DNA of 64,000 bases from Nephromyces sp. MM_2019 (GCA_015657535.1 JADHZB010001753.1:9874-73873); one strand, 5' to 3'. Positions 1 through 13,171 are shown, counted from the first letter of the stretch. Translations and numbers: made by a program. Notes: a model not told the origin generated them from the letters alone.

Positions 1-166
1 ACACACACACACATACGCACACACACACACATACACACAACACCCTCACTATCTTCACACTGTAGATACCCAGTCTCCACCTCCTCACCATACCTACACC
101 CCTCATAGATACACACACACAATATCCTCCTAATCCTCCCACAAATTTCACATTCAGCCTCCCATC
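1..166. repeat. CA-rich simple repeat, intronic or at gene edge
   Basis: Runs of (CA)n mixed with CTCCTCAC-like and ATACACAC-like words. It lies just downstream of the last recognised exon end at 205 of the minus-strand gene, so on the coding strand it is TG-rich. Confidence 0.8.
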
Positions 167-204
167 ATATACCCCCCCTATAAAAACAGCCCACCGCGCT
201 TTAC

Positions 205-3200
205 CTGAGACTCCCACCACCCTCCTGTATAGGCTTTTAGCATAGAAAAGCCTAGCAAATCAGTGTATCGCTTTTGCTCTACTAACTGCATACTATCATC
301 CAGATCAGTAGAGAGTGTGAAGCTCGCACTGCCAAGCATATCATGCTGCTGTACAGAGAGGCTATAAGGCTCAACAGTTTCTCGCCTAGTTTGTGTGCAG
401 TAATCTCCGAAGCTCTTTGCCTCTGAGAGAAATCCCTCCTCCAAAAAGAACTTTTTATAAGGTAGCTCAAAAGTCAAAGGCTCTCCAGTTTTCAAGCCTG
501 AAGGTACTGTAAGACGCACACACACAAACGCCCCCCCATTAAAGCTTAAAGAAGTTTTAGTATCTTTGGTAGTTTCAGGCAACAAGCCTGAAGTAACCGT
601 AAGCATACAAATACACACACACGCACCATCGTCTGAAATGTTTGGGTATCTTTGGTAACTCCAGTGTGTGTGGATACTCTTCTTATGCTAACGCTTATTT
701 CCTCTTCTCTGTATGAGTATACATATAGGAGTGAGCAATGTGTAGTTTGCCGATGGCTTTACACTGCATTTCGCTTTGATTGCTTGCGAAGAATCATGTT
801 TCCTTGGAGACGTAACCATCAGCGCGCATCATATACTTCCTTGTGTGTTAATGCATAATAGTGTGATGTTCTGATACGCTTATATGTGTGTGTGTGGTTT
901 CGTTCATCTTTTTGTGTGGGTGTGGTGTGATTTTCACCTTCTCAAATATCCTTCCAACCACTACAGACATCTCACTCCTTCCTCAAAGCACCTCTTTAGA
1001 GCCATCTCATTAGAACCCCCTCATTCCAGCATCATCATTCCAACCCCCTCACTCCAACCCCCTCACTCCAACCCCCTCACTCCAACCCCCTCATTCCAGC
1101 ATCATCATTCCAAACACCTCATTCCAACCCCTCATTCCAACCCCCTCACTCCAACCCCCTCACTCCAATCCCCTCAATAGAACCCCCTCACTCCAAACCC
1201 CTCATTCCAACCCCCTCACTCCAACCCCCTCACTCCAAACCCCTCACTCCAACCCCCTCAATAGAACCCCCTCACTCCAAACCCCTCATTCCAACCCCCT
1301 CATTCCAACCCCCTCATTCCAACCCCCTCACTCCAACCCCCTCACTCCAACCCCCTCACTCCAAACACCTCACTCCAAACACCTCACTCCAAGCTTTCCA
1401 CCCTGCTCGCTTAACAAGATCTCCCCTACATGCTTCACACACTGAACACATAAACGTTCACACACTAATGGTTACACACTCCTTTCTGAACAAGACAAAG
1501 AGCTCAAAAGCACAAGAAAGATTACCCTCATATTCTTCTTGAAGATCTTCTGTTTCAAGCTTTATAGACTCCACAGAATCGTGTGTGTTTCTTAAATCAT
1601 AGCGACGTACACCACTAGAAACCTGCCTATTCAGCATCCCTTCAAGAGAGCGCACAGAATCACTTTTCCCCAAAAAATCTGATGTTTCTGCAGTATAATT
1701 TTGTGTGTGAAGACTATAGTCTTGCCATATAGGGTAAATAGTCTAAGTATAAAGTGTAGCAGCTTGAGAGGGGTTTCTTGCCAGCTTTTTACGCACACAC
1801 ACAGCGCCGGCAGTACATTCCACTAACCACCAACAGAAGGGGAAGTTTCTTCAGCTTTTGGAGTAGAACTTACAATCTCACGAGGTGAAGATGGCAAAGT
1901 GTGTGCATACAGGCAGCTGATATTATAGCGAAGACATGGAAATGCAAGCAGGCAGGCGATAGTATGGTAAAGATAGCAAATCGTGTGGCAGTAAAATGAT
2001 AGTATGGTGACGTGAGTGAAGTGTGTGCAGGAAGATGATAGCAGTAAGGAAAACAAACTGAAATGTATACTACCAAACAATACCAGCAAGGTAAACACAG
2101 GGACGTGTGTGCATACATCAAGCTGTAACATCTCTAACCTGTAGTTTCTCGCTCATTTAACAAGCCATCCTGCTCAAAGAATGACAAGGCAATCATCTGC
2201 CTGCAAGCCTCCAACTCTTCAATGAGATGCCCTACATCAATGATATTAGGCTTCTTACTAGGGAGAGCTTCAAGCTTATCTTCAAGGCTTGAAGAGGTGC
2301 GTAGCCACCGTGAGGGGTGGAGGGAGTTGAGCTTGGATTGATGCTTGCGTATACCTGAAGGCAAAAAGGTGTGTGTGTGTGTGTGTGCAGTAGTAATAGG
2401 TGGGAATCTCAAGCTTCCCTAGGGAGAAGTACTTTGTGACCTCTTTGAGATGTTTTTTGGTTGCTCAAGCGTGATATTTGGGGGTGTGGCGAGAGAAAGG
2501 GGAAAGAAGAGGGAGAAAAGGGAGAAGAGGGGGAGAAGAGGAAGAAGAGGGAGAAAAAAGGGAAAAGGGGGGGAAAAGGGGGGGAAGGGGGAAAAGGGGG
2601 AAGAGGGGGAGAAGAGGGGGAAAAGGGTGAAGAGGGGGAGAAGAGGGGGAGAAGAGGGGAAGAAGAGGGGGAGAAGAGGGAGAAAAGGGGGAGAAGAGAG
2701 GGAAAACGGGGAAAGAAGAGGAAAAAGAGGAAAAAGAGGAAGAAAAGGGGGAGAAGGGGGAAAACGGGGAAAGAAGAGGAAGAAGAGGAAGAAGAGGGAG
2801 AAAAGAGGAAGAAAAGGGGGAGAAGGGGGAAAACGGGGAAAGAAGAGGAAGAAGAGGAAGAAGAGGGAGAAAAGAGGGAGAAGAGAAAGAAAAGAAACAC
2901 ACAATAAAACAAAATGGAGCCCCCCTATAAGAAGACACTGGCAACTCCTTCTCTAAAGCAATCACACAGCAACGTCTTATATCTACACACTGCTAATTGA
3001 GCAGGCACCACACCTGAAAACGCAAGCGCATTGCGTGCCAAGAAACTAGGCTCTTCATCGCTATCTTCCTCCTTTATCCTCAATCTTTCTGCTGATTGTG
3101 CAAACAACTGATCACCATCTGCTTGTGTTTCACTCCCCATTTCCGGTTTGCTGTGATGAGCAACCTCCCAATCTTCAATCAAGCTCTCTTCAGGCTGTGT

Positions 3201-6200
3201 GTGAGATAAAATCGCAGCTTCCACCTCACTCTTTTCATTAGAATCACAAGGATGGGAAGGGGAAAATAGAGGAAATTCATCTTTTTCGCTAAAATCTTCA
3301 AGATCTCTCTCTGAATCATCATTTTCTGAAAGTACTGCTAAAAGCTGCGTAAGTTTGCTTGAAAGCTCCTTATTAATCTCCCTCAATATACCGCATTCAT
3401 TAACCACCAACTTGTATCTTTGCTCCATTCCCATGTGGCTGCTAGTGTGTGCGCGAGAATGGCTCGTGTGTGTGTGAGATTCGGGAGATGAGCTAACATA
3501 AGCATTGAAGGGACTATCTTCAAGATGAAGGTTGACATCCACCAGGGAGCTCAATTGGTCTTTCACAAACGTCCAGGAATCACCGACAGGTGTGTTAATA
3601 GGCTGTGAAGATGAAGAAGCAGGGAAACTAGGCACCGATACCTGTGATAAGTCGTGTGTTTGTGCGTGAGATGATGAATTCAAAGGCAAAGAGGGAGGAT
3701 ACCTGTTGCCAGAGAGATAATTTGGAGCATACTCTGTTCCGGGAGGCTCAAATGAGGCGATCTTTGGATGATGGGGAGAGGCTATTACTTCACTACGCTG
3801 AAAGCTATTATCTTCATCGCTTTCTACCGTGTGAAGACTATCGTGAGAGTGGGTACCTGCACGAGTTCTTCTGTGTGTTGTTCTGGTGTTATTGTGAGAG
3901 GGAATATCTCTAGAAAACCTGGTTTTTGTTCCCTTATCGTGCCCTTCAGGAGCTCCGCTGTGTGTTGTGACATTATCGCAAGAGGGAAAATCTTCAGGAG
4001 CTCTTCTGTGTGTTCCCTCGTTGTGATAGGGAAAATCTTCAGGAGCTCTTCTGTGTGTTCCCTCGTTGTGATAGGGAAAATCTTCAGGAGCTCTTCTGTG
4101 TGTTCCCTCCTTTCCGTCGTCTTCATCTTCCTCTAGCATATTCCAAGCCTCCCTAAAGCTCACAGTATTAGCTTCTTCTGCTTTAAAATTGTAGTCTCTC
4201 CACCAGCACTTGACACCCAGTGAATTCCTATTCTTCACATTAGATTCTTGCGCTTCCTGTTTCAATACTTTATCACCTTCATCTACTAGATAAGAAAGTT
4301 TGCTATCACACACACTATGTAGATTCTCTTCACTTGCAGTGTATTCGACTCCAATAACAGATTTCGGCAGAAAACTGGAATCTTCAACCGAAATCTCTTC
4401 ACTTTGCAATTTCTCTTGAGATGAAGCAGACGCCATCCTCAACGAACATACAGAACTGCTTCTAGTCTGTGCAACTTCCTCAGACAGCGATCTTTCAATG
4501 ATTCTTGAAGTTTCCTGAAAGCATCCTCAACGTGTGCAGGAAGCTTAAATATCTTATCTCAGACCTTTGGGTATTGCCCAAGTATCAAAGCTGGAAGACG
4601 CGACATGGGCACACACACATACACGCAAACACACATACGCATAGACACATACACGCACACACATATACACGCAAACACACATAAAAACTGACACATACGC
4701 ATAGACACATACACGCACACACATATACACACAGACACACACAGACACATACACGCACACACATATACACACAGACACACACAGACACATACACGCACAC
4801 ACACATACACGCACACACATATACACACAGACACATACACGCACACACATATACACACAGACACATACACGCACACACATATACACACAGACACATATAC
4901 ACACAGACACATATACACACAGACACATACACGCACACACATATACACACAGACACATATACGCACAGACACATACACGCACACACATATACACATATAC
5001 ACACACGCACACACAGCAAAAAAAATCACACACGCGCACATCTCTTAGTTTACAAGTTGATTGTATGCAAAGCAAAACAGCATCTTCAAAGCGAAATCAC
5101 TAAGGTATATAATCTAACCTCCATGCCACGAACCTGAAGAGCCTTACTAACAACGCTATGCACACACACAAGGAAAAATATGTTCATAGCCATAAAAGAT
5201 ATTTGCATCCGTAGCAGCAAGCTATGCCACAATAGAAGCACTAACATGAGATGGAAATATTGGGTGTATATACACCCATCTCTTGTATCTTCAACAAAAA
5301 ATCACAAAAAAGCATACATTTCCAAAGAGTTCGAGTGTATCTACACCCTCTTCAAGAGCCTCATGTATAGTCAATGAAGATGAAGCTGAAGATTAGGAGT
5401 AAGATGGAGAAAATGAAAACGAAAACGAAGATGAAGAGGAAGATAAAGCACCAATCAAATGAAAACGCTGCTTCTCACCAAATTATACATAGCAGATGGC
5501 TGCTTAATCCTAAAGTCTGGAAGATTCCGCTGTTTTGATACATTTCCAGAAGATGAAGATTCCTCCCTCGTCATTGGTTTTTCCCTTAAATTTTCCTCAT
5601 AACTATTCTCCTCGGAAATCTCTTCAAAAAGAGATTTCTTGTGTTGATTTTTTGTGTGAAAATGCGTGTTTTCATCGCATTCAGCCTTTCGAGAGGTACT
5701 TTCTTCGGGCTCTTTCTCTTCTGCCTGAAAACTCAAAATTTTAAGAAAATACACAGAATATGAGGGTGAAGAGGAAGAAAAAGACAAAAAAAAGAGCCAA
5801 AGAAGAACAAGAAGAAGAAGCAGAGGAAGAAACAAAAGCGTACATTACGCTCTTCTTCCTCACTAAACTGAAAGAATCATCATTTACTTTAAAAACTCCA
5901 AGTTTTAGCTGCTCCAATGTAGTACTGAACTCCCTTGCAGCATTCTTCAGGCGAAGGTTCTCTGACTCCGTCAAAGAAAGTTCCTATCACCATCACACAC
6001 AAGAAAAAGTGCATAGATGAGTCAAAATTGCAAACAGCACACCCAGCAATATATCATCATATTGAGCTCATTCGCTTCTATATACGTGCGTGATAAGCAG
6101 GTGCTAACACACACATCAGCTTCTTCATTCAAATCCACAAAAAAACCGAGAATATGGAGATTTGCATTCATACGTAGTGTGTGTGACTTCAGCGACAAAG

Positions 6201-7941
6201 TGTTTCGTACTTCTTTGAGGTTTATAGCAGTGAAGCCGACAAGCTAGAAGGAGCCACGCAGAGACACACACACGACACAGCAGTTTTAAGATGCTCTGCA
6301 GGCAATGCGAACCATACGCTCCTCCGCTGTCTGCACATACAACACTGCTAAGCCACTTTCACATGCTATGAAAACACCTACACACACACTACTCACTCTC
6401 ATCACATACACATACACTACTCACTCTCATCACATACACACACACACTACTCACTCTCATCACATACACACACACACTACTCACTCTCATCACATACACA
6501 CACACACTACTCACTCTCATCACACACACATACACTACTCACTCTCATCACACACACACACACACACTACTCACTCTCATCACATACACACACACACACT
6601 ACTCACTCTCATCACACACACACACACACACACTACTCACTCTCATCACACACACACACACTACTCACTCTCATCACACATACACACACACACTACTCAC
6701 ACATCCAGACTCTAATCTCAGAACTTACATGCTCTTTCAAAAGGGCTTGTTCAACATCCTTTGGAAGATGTGAAGGCCTAACAAACAAAAGAAGAAGCAG
6801 TAAAAAAACGTCAAATTTGCACACCAATTCAGAGAAAAACACACTTTCTACATATAATTTACCTCCTGTATATAAAGAAAGCTTCAAAAAAGGGATGAAG
6901 AAAATAATTTCATCATAAAACCTCCGGAAAGGCTCTAACTCTGCAACTTTGAAGCTACAAAGTCTAAAAATAACTGCAAATCTTGAAAAAAGCTGGAAAG
7001 TCTGCAAATCTTGAAGATTTTTCATCTTCTTATTCTGTCCAAGTATCTTCGGTACACGCTAATATGACTACCCACTGATTTATCACTCAAAACCCTCATT
7101 CACACACTAATTAGTTCATGCAGCATTATATTCGCACACAACAATTCACTCTCAATAATTCGCACACACCAATTCACATGAACCAATTCACACACACCCA
7201 TTCACACCCACACAAACACACACATCAATTCACATGAACCAATTCACACACACCCATTCACACCCACACAAACACACACACCAATTCACATGAACCAATT
7301 CACACACACCCATTCACACCCACACAAACACACACACCAATTCACATGAACCAATTCACACACACCCATTCACACCCACACAAACACACACACCAATTCA
7401 CATGAACCAATTCACACACACCCATTCACACCCACACAAACACACACATCAATCCTAACCTATCATTCCGGCTCCAAGTCAATCCCTCCAGACCTAAAAT
7501 ACCTCCCGGAATTTCCAATAGCTGCTTACCCAAAGAATCAACCCCCCCTTTCAACGTAGCTGCTGGAAGAGGCAGGAAAACACCATTTTCACCCGAAAAA
7601 CCCGAGAAGACGTCATTTACTGCAGTTTTTATGGAAGCAGAAAAAGCCGCTGGCACCTGCCTCTTCGTCACATCCGAAGATTCCCATCTTTTCGCAAATT
7701 TTTCCGCAGAAAACTGCAATTCTGGACTCCTCGGTGAATTGAAGGAGGAAGAAGCTCCACAGTCGATTTCTACAGGCCTCTCTATATTGTTATGTAGAAT
7801 ATGCCTAAGCTGAGGCTCATACCTCTCTCTGATACTAGAAAAGTCATCTTCAGGGGTTGAAGAGAAGGAGGTGCCAATACGCACACAATGGGTTGGTAAG
7901 CGAGGGGTGTGTCCCCCAGAATCTGTTGTCTTCATGCTCAT
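205..7941 (-). CDS. Long acidic coiled-coil protein, multi-exon, partial (function unknown)
   Basis: Exons read on the minus strand, 5' to 3': 7460-7941, 6863-6963 (uncertain), 6729-6777, 5888-5983, 5479-5724, 3014-4514, 2139-2354, 1526-1687 and 205-506; it then runs off the left edge. Phases agree at every junction from 6729 to 205; the 6863/6777 junction does not fit, so an exon or boundary is wrong there. The 5' exon starts with ATG, but that ATG directly follows a C-rich tract ending in CATAG, so it may be internal; GTAAGT- and GTGAGT-type donors ending exons at 8229 and 8898 could belong to upstream exons. The product exceeds 1,000 residues and is rich in Ser, Glu and Asp, with short coiled-coil stretches (5888-5983 and around 3360-3420) and a 15-residue repeat. 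No signal peptide or membrane segment is visible. I do not recognise the family. Confidence 0.6.
1014..1395. repeat. Minisatellite, about 14-bp C-rich unit
   Basis: About 25 copies of a unit close to ACCCCCTCACTCCA, with variants carrying CATTCC or CAATAG. It lies in the intron between exons 1526-1687 and 205-506 of the minus-strand gene. On the coding strand it is G-rich, unlike most other repeats of this gene. Confidence 0.9.
2460..2905. repeat. Long GA-rich polypurine tract (polypyrimidine on the coding strand)
   Basis: Roughly 440 bases of almost pure G and A on the plus strand, built from GAAGAGG and GGGGAAAA-like words with a longer internal duplication near 2700-2870. It lies in the intron between exons 3014-4514 and 2139-2354 of the minus-strand gene, so the transcript carries a very long pyrimidine run. 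Open frames through it code only Lys/Arg/Glu/Gly or Ser/Pro/Phe/Leu and are not taken as genes. Confidence 0.95.
3984..4118 (-). repeat. Coding 45-bp tandem repeat, three units
   Basis: Three 45-base units lie in frame within the 1.5-kb exon 3014-4514, each coding 15 residues of the pattern EGTHRRAPEDFPYHN. The first two peptide units in reading order are identical and the third ends differently. A fourth degenerate copy follows (THSGAPEG). Near identity at DNA level points to recent expansion or gene conversion. Confidence 0.9.
4612..5025. repeat. CA-rich microsatellite or minisatellite, intronic
   Basis: About 410 bases built from ACACATACACGCACACACATAT-like words on the plus strand, hence TG-rich on the coding strand. 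It sits between exons 5479-5724 and 3014-4514, close to the acceptor at 4514. The Cys/Val-rich open frames on the minus strand are shadows of the repeat. Confidence 0.92.
6376..6705. repeat. Minisatellite of ACTCTCATCACA plus (CA)n units
   Basis: About ten copies of a unit of variable length (roughly 27-33 bases) containing CTACTCACTCTCATCACA followed by CA repeats. It lies just beyond the exon ending at 6729, inside the following intron of the minus-strand gene. Length variation comes from the CA part. Confidence 0.9.
7170..7449. repeat. 56-bp minisatellite, five near-identical copies
   Basis: Five head-to-tail 56-base units start at 7170, 7226, 7282, 7338 and 7394. Each begins CAATTCACATGAACCAATTC and ends in CA repeats. 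Only a T/C change at the unit end separates copies. The array ends ten bases before the exon boundary at 7460. Confidence 0.95.
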
Positions 7942-7942
7942 C

Positions 7943-8063
7943 TATGAGGGGGGGTGAGGGGGGGGTAGGATACCCACGAGCTCCATCGGGGGGGGTACGG
8001 AGATGAAGTTAGGGGTGGGAGAGGGGGGTGAAGATGAATTTGGGGGAAGAGGGGGGGGTGGAG
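7943..8063. repeat. G-rich tract (C-rich on the coding strand)
   Basis: G-rich runs such as GGGGGGTGAGGGGGGG on the plus strand. On the minus strand this is a C-rich pyrimidine tract that leads into CATAG just before the ATG at 7941, so it can serve as the pyrimidine tract of an acceptor. Several separated G-runs could form quadruplexes. Confidence 0.75.
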
Positions 8064-11000
8064 ATCCACAGAATCGTCCCTCAGAAGTGGCGTAAAGATA
8101 CCAAGAAAAATAAGAATAATCACATGAAGGGGATCAGTCTACTTCTAAAGACACTACCATATCTCTTCCTCTAGTATCATTCAATCATCTTCAAATAAAA
8201 AATGAGCTTCCATAAAGAAATTACTTACTAACTCGCATTGACAAACGAAGACGTTAAACAATAGAAAAGCAGGAAAAGACTCGAAAGACTAGCTTCTTCA
8301 AGGAAAGCTTAAATAAAAGTCCAAATTTGAGTCTGTAAGTGCAAATTAAAGTGGCTAATTCATCATATTCAAGCTTGACGGCACTACATGCACGCCAAAC
8401 ACCTATTCAAAGATTTACATGAAGGCAATTCCAAGAGAGAATCAGAAGAGAAGAAAAAAATCATAAAATGAGGAGGGCAGGAGCTGCAGGAATCCAAAAA
8501 AAAACATAAAAAAATGTGGAAATATTGGCGTCTGGTAGAAGTTGTAAAGAAGATTTTCAAGGAGGAAAAAAATTATTGAAGATTCATAGAAAACACTCGG
8601 AGAAATCCCGTAAAAAAAAAAGACTAGCAGATCTGCTCTCTTTCTAAAGTTAAGAAAAAGAATAAAACAAAAAAAAGCAAAGAAATATCATCTTCAAGGA
8701 TGATTAGAAGAGGAAGAGTTCAGAAGAGAGGAAAAAAGGGGAAAAAAGGGGAAATTTTGCGCTTCAAAGAATACAAATAGGATGTACCAATTTGGATATA
8801 CACGCAGAGATTTAGCAATTTCAATATACACACAAGCATACGCATACCAACCTAAGCACACGCACGCACACACACACACACACTAGCAAAAACTCACCTC
8901 ATCAAAATCAATCAGAAAATTCCACACACAAGCAATTCACACAACCTCTCTTATTCACAGCCTCCCTCAGTACCTCCACTCGACTACTAAGCTTCTACCA
9001 ACTACAGACCCCCACATTCTCCCCAACTTTCCCTCAGAACATCAAAAATCCGCGCTCTTCACGAGGTTTTTCTTTAACTAAGCATCTTCAAATTTTTTTA
9101 ATGAAAAAAATTTTTTCTAAAAAAATCATCAGAATTCTTAGTATTCACACAGAAGAAGCAGAACAAGTGAGTCTCTTCGTTTTCCCTTCCTTTTTCCCGA
9201 CATTCAATCGTCGTAAAAATAGTTTTATTTGCATCTTCATGTTTTTGAATTTACAAGAAAATGGCTTTTAATGATACAATTTGATCAAATTAAACTTTTT
9301 CCACAAATTATAAGTGGAAATTTCTTTGGTATGAAACATCAAATTCTTGCGTATTTGCAATTAAAAATACAGAAATTAGAGATGTTTTACTAGAAAGTTG
9401 GAGAAAATTTTATGACTTTATAAACGTTAAAAAAAGTGAAAATTCAATTAGAGCATCTTCTTTACGGGAAAAAATAATGCATTTTTATGGGATTTCTCTG
9501 CACTTTCAAGTGTGTGTGTTGGTTTTGTATGTGTGTGTATTGGTGCGTGCTACATGCGTGTAACATGTGTGTGTTATATATGTGTGTTACATGTGTGTTA
9601 CGCATGTCTGCCCCTGTCAAATATGTGTGTGTGCAGATTTTAATTCAGATTAGTGCAACAGAAAAGCATTGGTGATTACACCTTATTCAACACAAACTGA
9701 GAAGAGACAGCGTGAAGCCGCAATGTGTAAGAATTTGAAGAAGATAGTTTGTATAGGTTGAGGAAGCCACCACATACACAACTATCAAACATGGCAGCAA
9801 AGTTTTTTGTAGAAAGACAAGTGGAAGCAGAGCAGTAGAAGACACTTAAAGTAGGAAAAAGATGTTTTCTATGTCGGTAACAGTAGAGGAGGGAGCTTTA
9901 GGGATTTTTAGTAGAAATTTTTGGAGGAAACAGCTTTCTTATAGCCTTCAATGATTTGAAATGAACAAGGCCCTCTTCTCTAGTCTTGTGTGTGCCATTG
10001 ATTTTTGGTAAAATTCCACATTCTTGAGATAACAGTGCAGTATTGTGAGGCATGGAGTAAACACACTCACATGGAACACACACGTATGTAACAGGGGCAC
10101 ACACACATGGAACACACACAAGTGTAACACACATGCATAACACGGGCACACACACGCAAAGCAAACCAACCCGTGCGCACCTCTCCCACTGTCAGCACTA
10201 GCAATACTTAAAGCCGTGAGAAGAACAAACTTCCGCAGAAAAAGCCACACGCGTTGACTTAACGAAATATATAAAGAGGCCTGCATCATACGTCACGCAT
10301 TTAGCACTTTAGCCACTGTTTCTTACACTTAATTGGGATAATTATTTATCGCTGAAATTAATGTAATTTAGATTTTGTAGAATTTCTTGTTGAAATTTGC
10401 TATTTTTACAAAATTGCAGTATCTTTTCCTGATTTTGTTGTAACATTTTTGAATATGAATCCTTTTTTTTCTGTAGTAATGACTACCTCTAAATTTTTAT
10501 CTAGGAATGATACCGCTGGTTAGCATATAGACGCAAGGATTTTCTCAGCAGAGCTTAGAATATTTATTCCTTCATTATGGTTCCCAGATAGCTTTGTTCG
10601 CTGTAGAGTTTGTCAAAAATTTCAGCTGAGAACACTTTGCGGTGGCACTGCGGATTGTCCAAGGCTTCCTGTCAATTCCACTTGTATTTGCGGATAGCTC
10701 AGCTGTTCAAGACAAGATAATAATAACCCTGAAATTAGTTATTTAGGCCATATTTGCCAATTGAAGACAACCTTGAAGAGATTAAGTCGATATAAAACTG
10801 ATTGCCTTGACGGAATTATCGGAAAATTTTTTCGAATTCTTGCAGCAAATTCATGCTCAGCAAAAGGATCAAAAAAATTTGCATCATACTACTCCATAGC
10901 GATTTCAATGACTGGTATTTCGTGCTACTTGGGAAGATGAAATCACCAACAGTCGCCCTTTTTCAAGTGAAATCCTATAATAGAGCTAGTCTATTTCATG

Positions 11001-13171
11001 TTTAGGAATTCCTATAATAGAGCTAAAAATATATTTCATGTTTAGGCACTTGGTATATCCTTTTTCCTTAATAAGGCATCAGGAAGTGGCTTCATTCGAA
11101 GAACTGCAATTTTAAAGTTTGAAAATAATTACCGGGGAGCTCATGTGCATTGAGACCAAATTTCAAGCCAAAGGCGTTCATGTGAAATTTAAATAAGAGT
11201 AAAAACTTCATAGAAGGCTGTCTCTCCTGGTACTGACTTTTTAACACTTAAATCTCACCAAAACTCTTGGTTTTTCAAACTTAAATGTCATCAAAAAAGA
11301 AGAAATAAAGTAGGGTAAAGTACAAAGAGCGAGCATGCAAGCGGTAATACATCCCCGCAACTCTTTTAACTCATAAAATTATGGGCTTACAGGAAAATAC
11401 CATGCAAGCTGCACTAAACAGACTCCGTAGTTTATTAGGTTTTACTAGTATATTCAGCTAAAATTTTAGAAATATCACAAACGCCATAGTTCATTATCGT
11501 GCACTAGTAAATTCGGCTAAAATATTACGAATTAATTATGCTTGAATCAGTAATTGCTTTAAGTAGGGTAAGCAAAAACTTTTTATAGCAAGGTGTACTC
11601 TCTTGTGTTTGCAATGATAGATATCTAATTGCATTATTGGATACAGCCCTACGTTGCATTCATTTCTGCCTCAGCCAAAGCCCTGCTCACCCATTGTACA
11701 CTTTAATCGATCATACGATGGTAGATCGATCTGCAAAGCGCACCTTAAAAAAACGAATGCTGAGAAACACCCTAATGCATAAAGATGGCATCTACAAGAG
11801 AGAACTATGCCTCTCAATAAGAGCTTCAGTTAAGAAGCCAGATATGCTTGGGATGCTGATGCATCACACAGCAGTAAACCCAGACAATGGTTTTCGTTAT
11901 TTTTGATAGCTTCATTTTACTCCAAATTTCAATTTATTTTTCCGACAAAATTAGTCAACCGCAGCACTACGCATACTCATTTTAAAAAAAGTCCTGTGCG
12001 CCGCGTCTCAAAGATTTATATAAATGAAGAGCTAGATATACACCCGAGTTCTTTGTATGCGCAGCGATTGCAATGTATGTACACTGAAGTTAATAGGTTT
12101 AGCAAAGTGAACTGCTAGGGGCAGAGACATTACTAAGGCGGCAGTTCAGTGTTGAATCTCATTGTTATTCTGCAGCAAATATTTTACTAGCTAGTACACA
12201 GAGAATAGGAAAATTCTGGAGATACCTTCGACGCGAAAAGTGGTAAAAAAGACAAGGCAATTTCAGGGGAAGCAATTACGTGCCACTTTATGATTCTATT
12301 CAAATTCCCCCATACTTGAAAGCAAAAGGTTTCTTCCACCGATATTTTTTGCTTTTAGAAGCCAAGAAACTAGTTCGCAGCATAATCGCAGATGATTTTC
12401 ACAATGTCTGATCACGTACGTACGTAGATTGGTAAAGACTTTGCCCATTTAGAGCAACAAATTTTCTTTTGCATAATAATTCAATTTTTTCGCAAATTTA
12501 TGTTTATTGTTGTTTGAAAATATTGTTGATAATATTTTTTATCTAGATGTTTCATTAGCTCCCCTCTAATTTAAGCTTTAATTCTCATTTAAAGCATGTC
12601 CAATAGACAACAGACTGTTTTTATCTCTGCCTTTTGGTGAAAAAAAATGCAGCCACTGATAAACCCATAATTTTAATATATTTGGGTATGCCTCGTTTTT
12701 AGCCTTACTTCCACCTCTTTTCACTTGATTTTAGTAAGTTAAGACTATCATTCATAACCATTTAATCCCTGTTTGCAGCGTAAATCTTTTTTATGCAAAA
12801 GGGATTCCGCAATACATAATTTCATCTTGCCTCGTGTTTTTTTTTCCCTCCAAAAAAAGTAAATAATCCTTTGCAGTTCGATTTCGGAGATGGAAGAAGC
12901 ATGGGGGTTACAGTCCCATATTTTGCCGTAAGTCAGTGCTTTCGGCACTTTCAGCAGTATATTTTATGGCGCCCAAAGCCACTCATATACTAACCAAGAT
13001 TATGCACGTCCACCTCGCAAAATCTACTTGCTACTCGGCGGTGTTAGTACGCCTTGAGCCTCAGGATAGCCACTAAAAAGTTGACTTAATATAAAATAGG
13101 CTACCAAAAAAAATTTTTTCTCAAAAAGGTTATTCCTCCTTTCTGAGCTGTTCCAAAATGGTATAAAATTA
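8064..13171. other. No gene resolved; AT-rich spacer with weak exon-like pieces
   Basis: The block lies between the coiled-coil gene and the 3' end of the PIG-T gene. It contains the minus-strand donors at 8229 and 8898, a possible short minus exon near 8419-8484, TG/CA runs near 9510-9640 and 10055-10165, and purine-rich stretches. Open frames here (for example plus 11637-11906 and minus 9948-10289) have no splice support and are no longer than expected by chance. I see no tRNA or rRNA. Confidence 0.5.
10973..11046. repeat. Imperfect tandem duplication, about 37 bp
   Basis: TCCTATAATAGAGCTA followed by a short linker and ATTTCATGTTTAGG occurs twice in a row (10973-11006 and 11010-11046). 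No gene is assigned here, so it is recorded only as local sequence structure. Confidence 0.75.

Noticed and set aside
2409..2965. Lys/Glu/Gly-rich (plus) and Ser/Pro/Phe-rich (minus) open frames
   Set aside because: They exist only because a pure GA/TC tract rarely makes stop codons; several frames are open on both strands at once.
4554..5075. Cys/Val/Tyr-rich open frames of 144-173 codons on the minus strand
   Set aside because: They are translations of the (TG)n-type repeat in all three frames; the stretch lies in an intron of the coiled-coil gene.
1014..7449. Regularly spaced repeats resembling a CRISPR array
   Set aside because: The units are contiguous with no unique spacers, vary as slippage products, and lie in a eukaryotic intron-rich gene.
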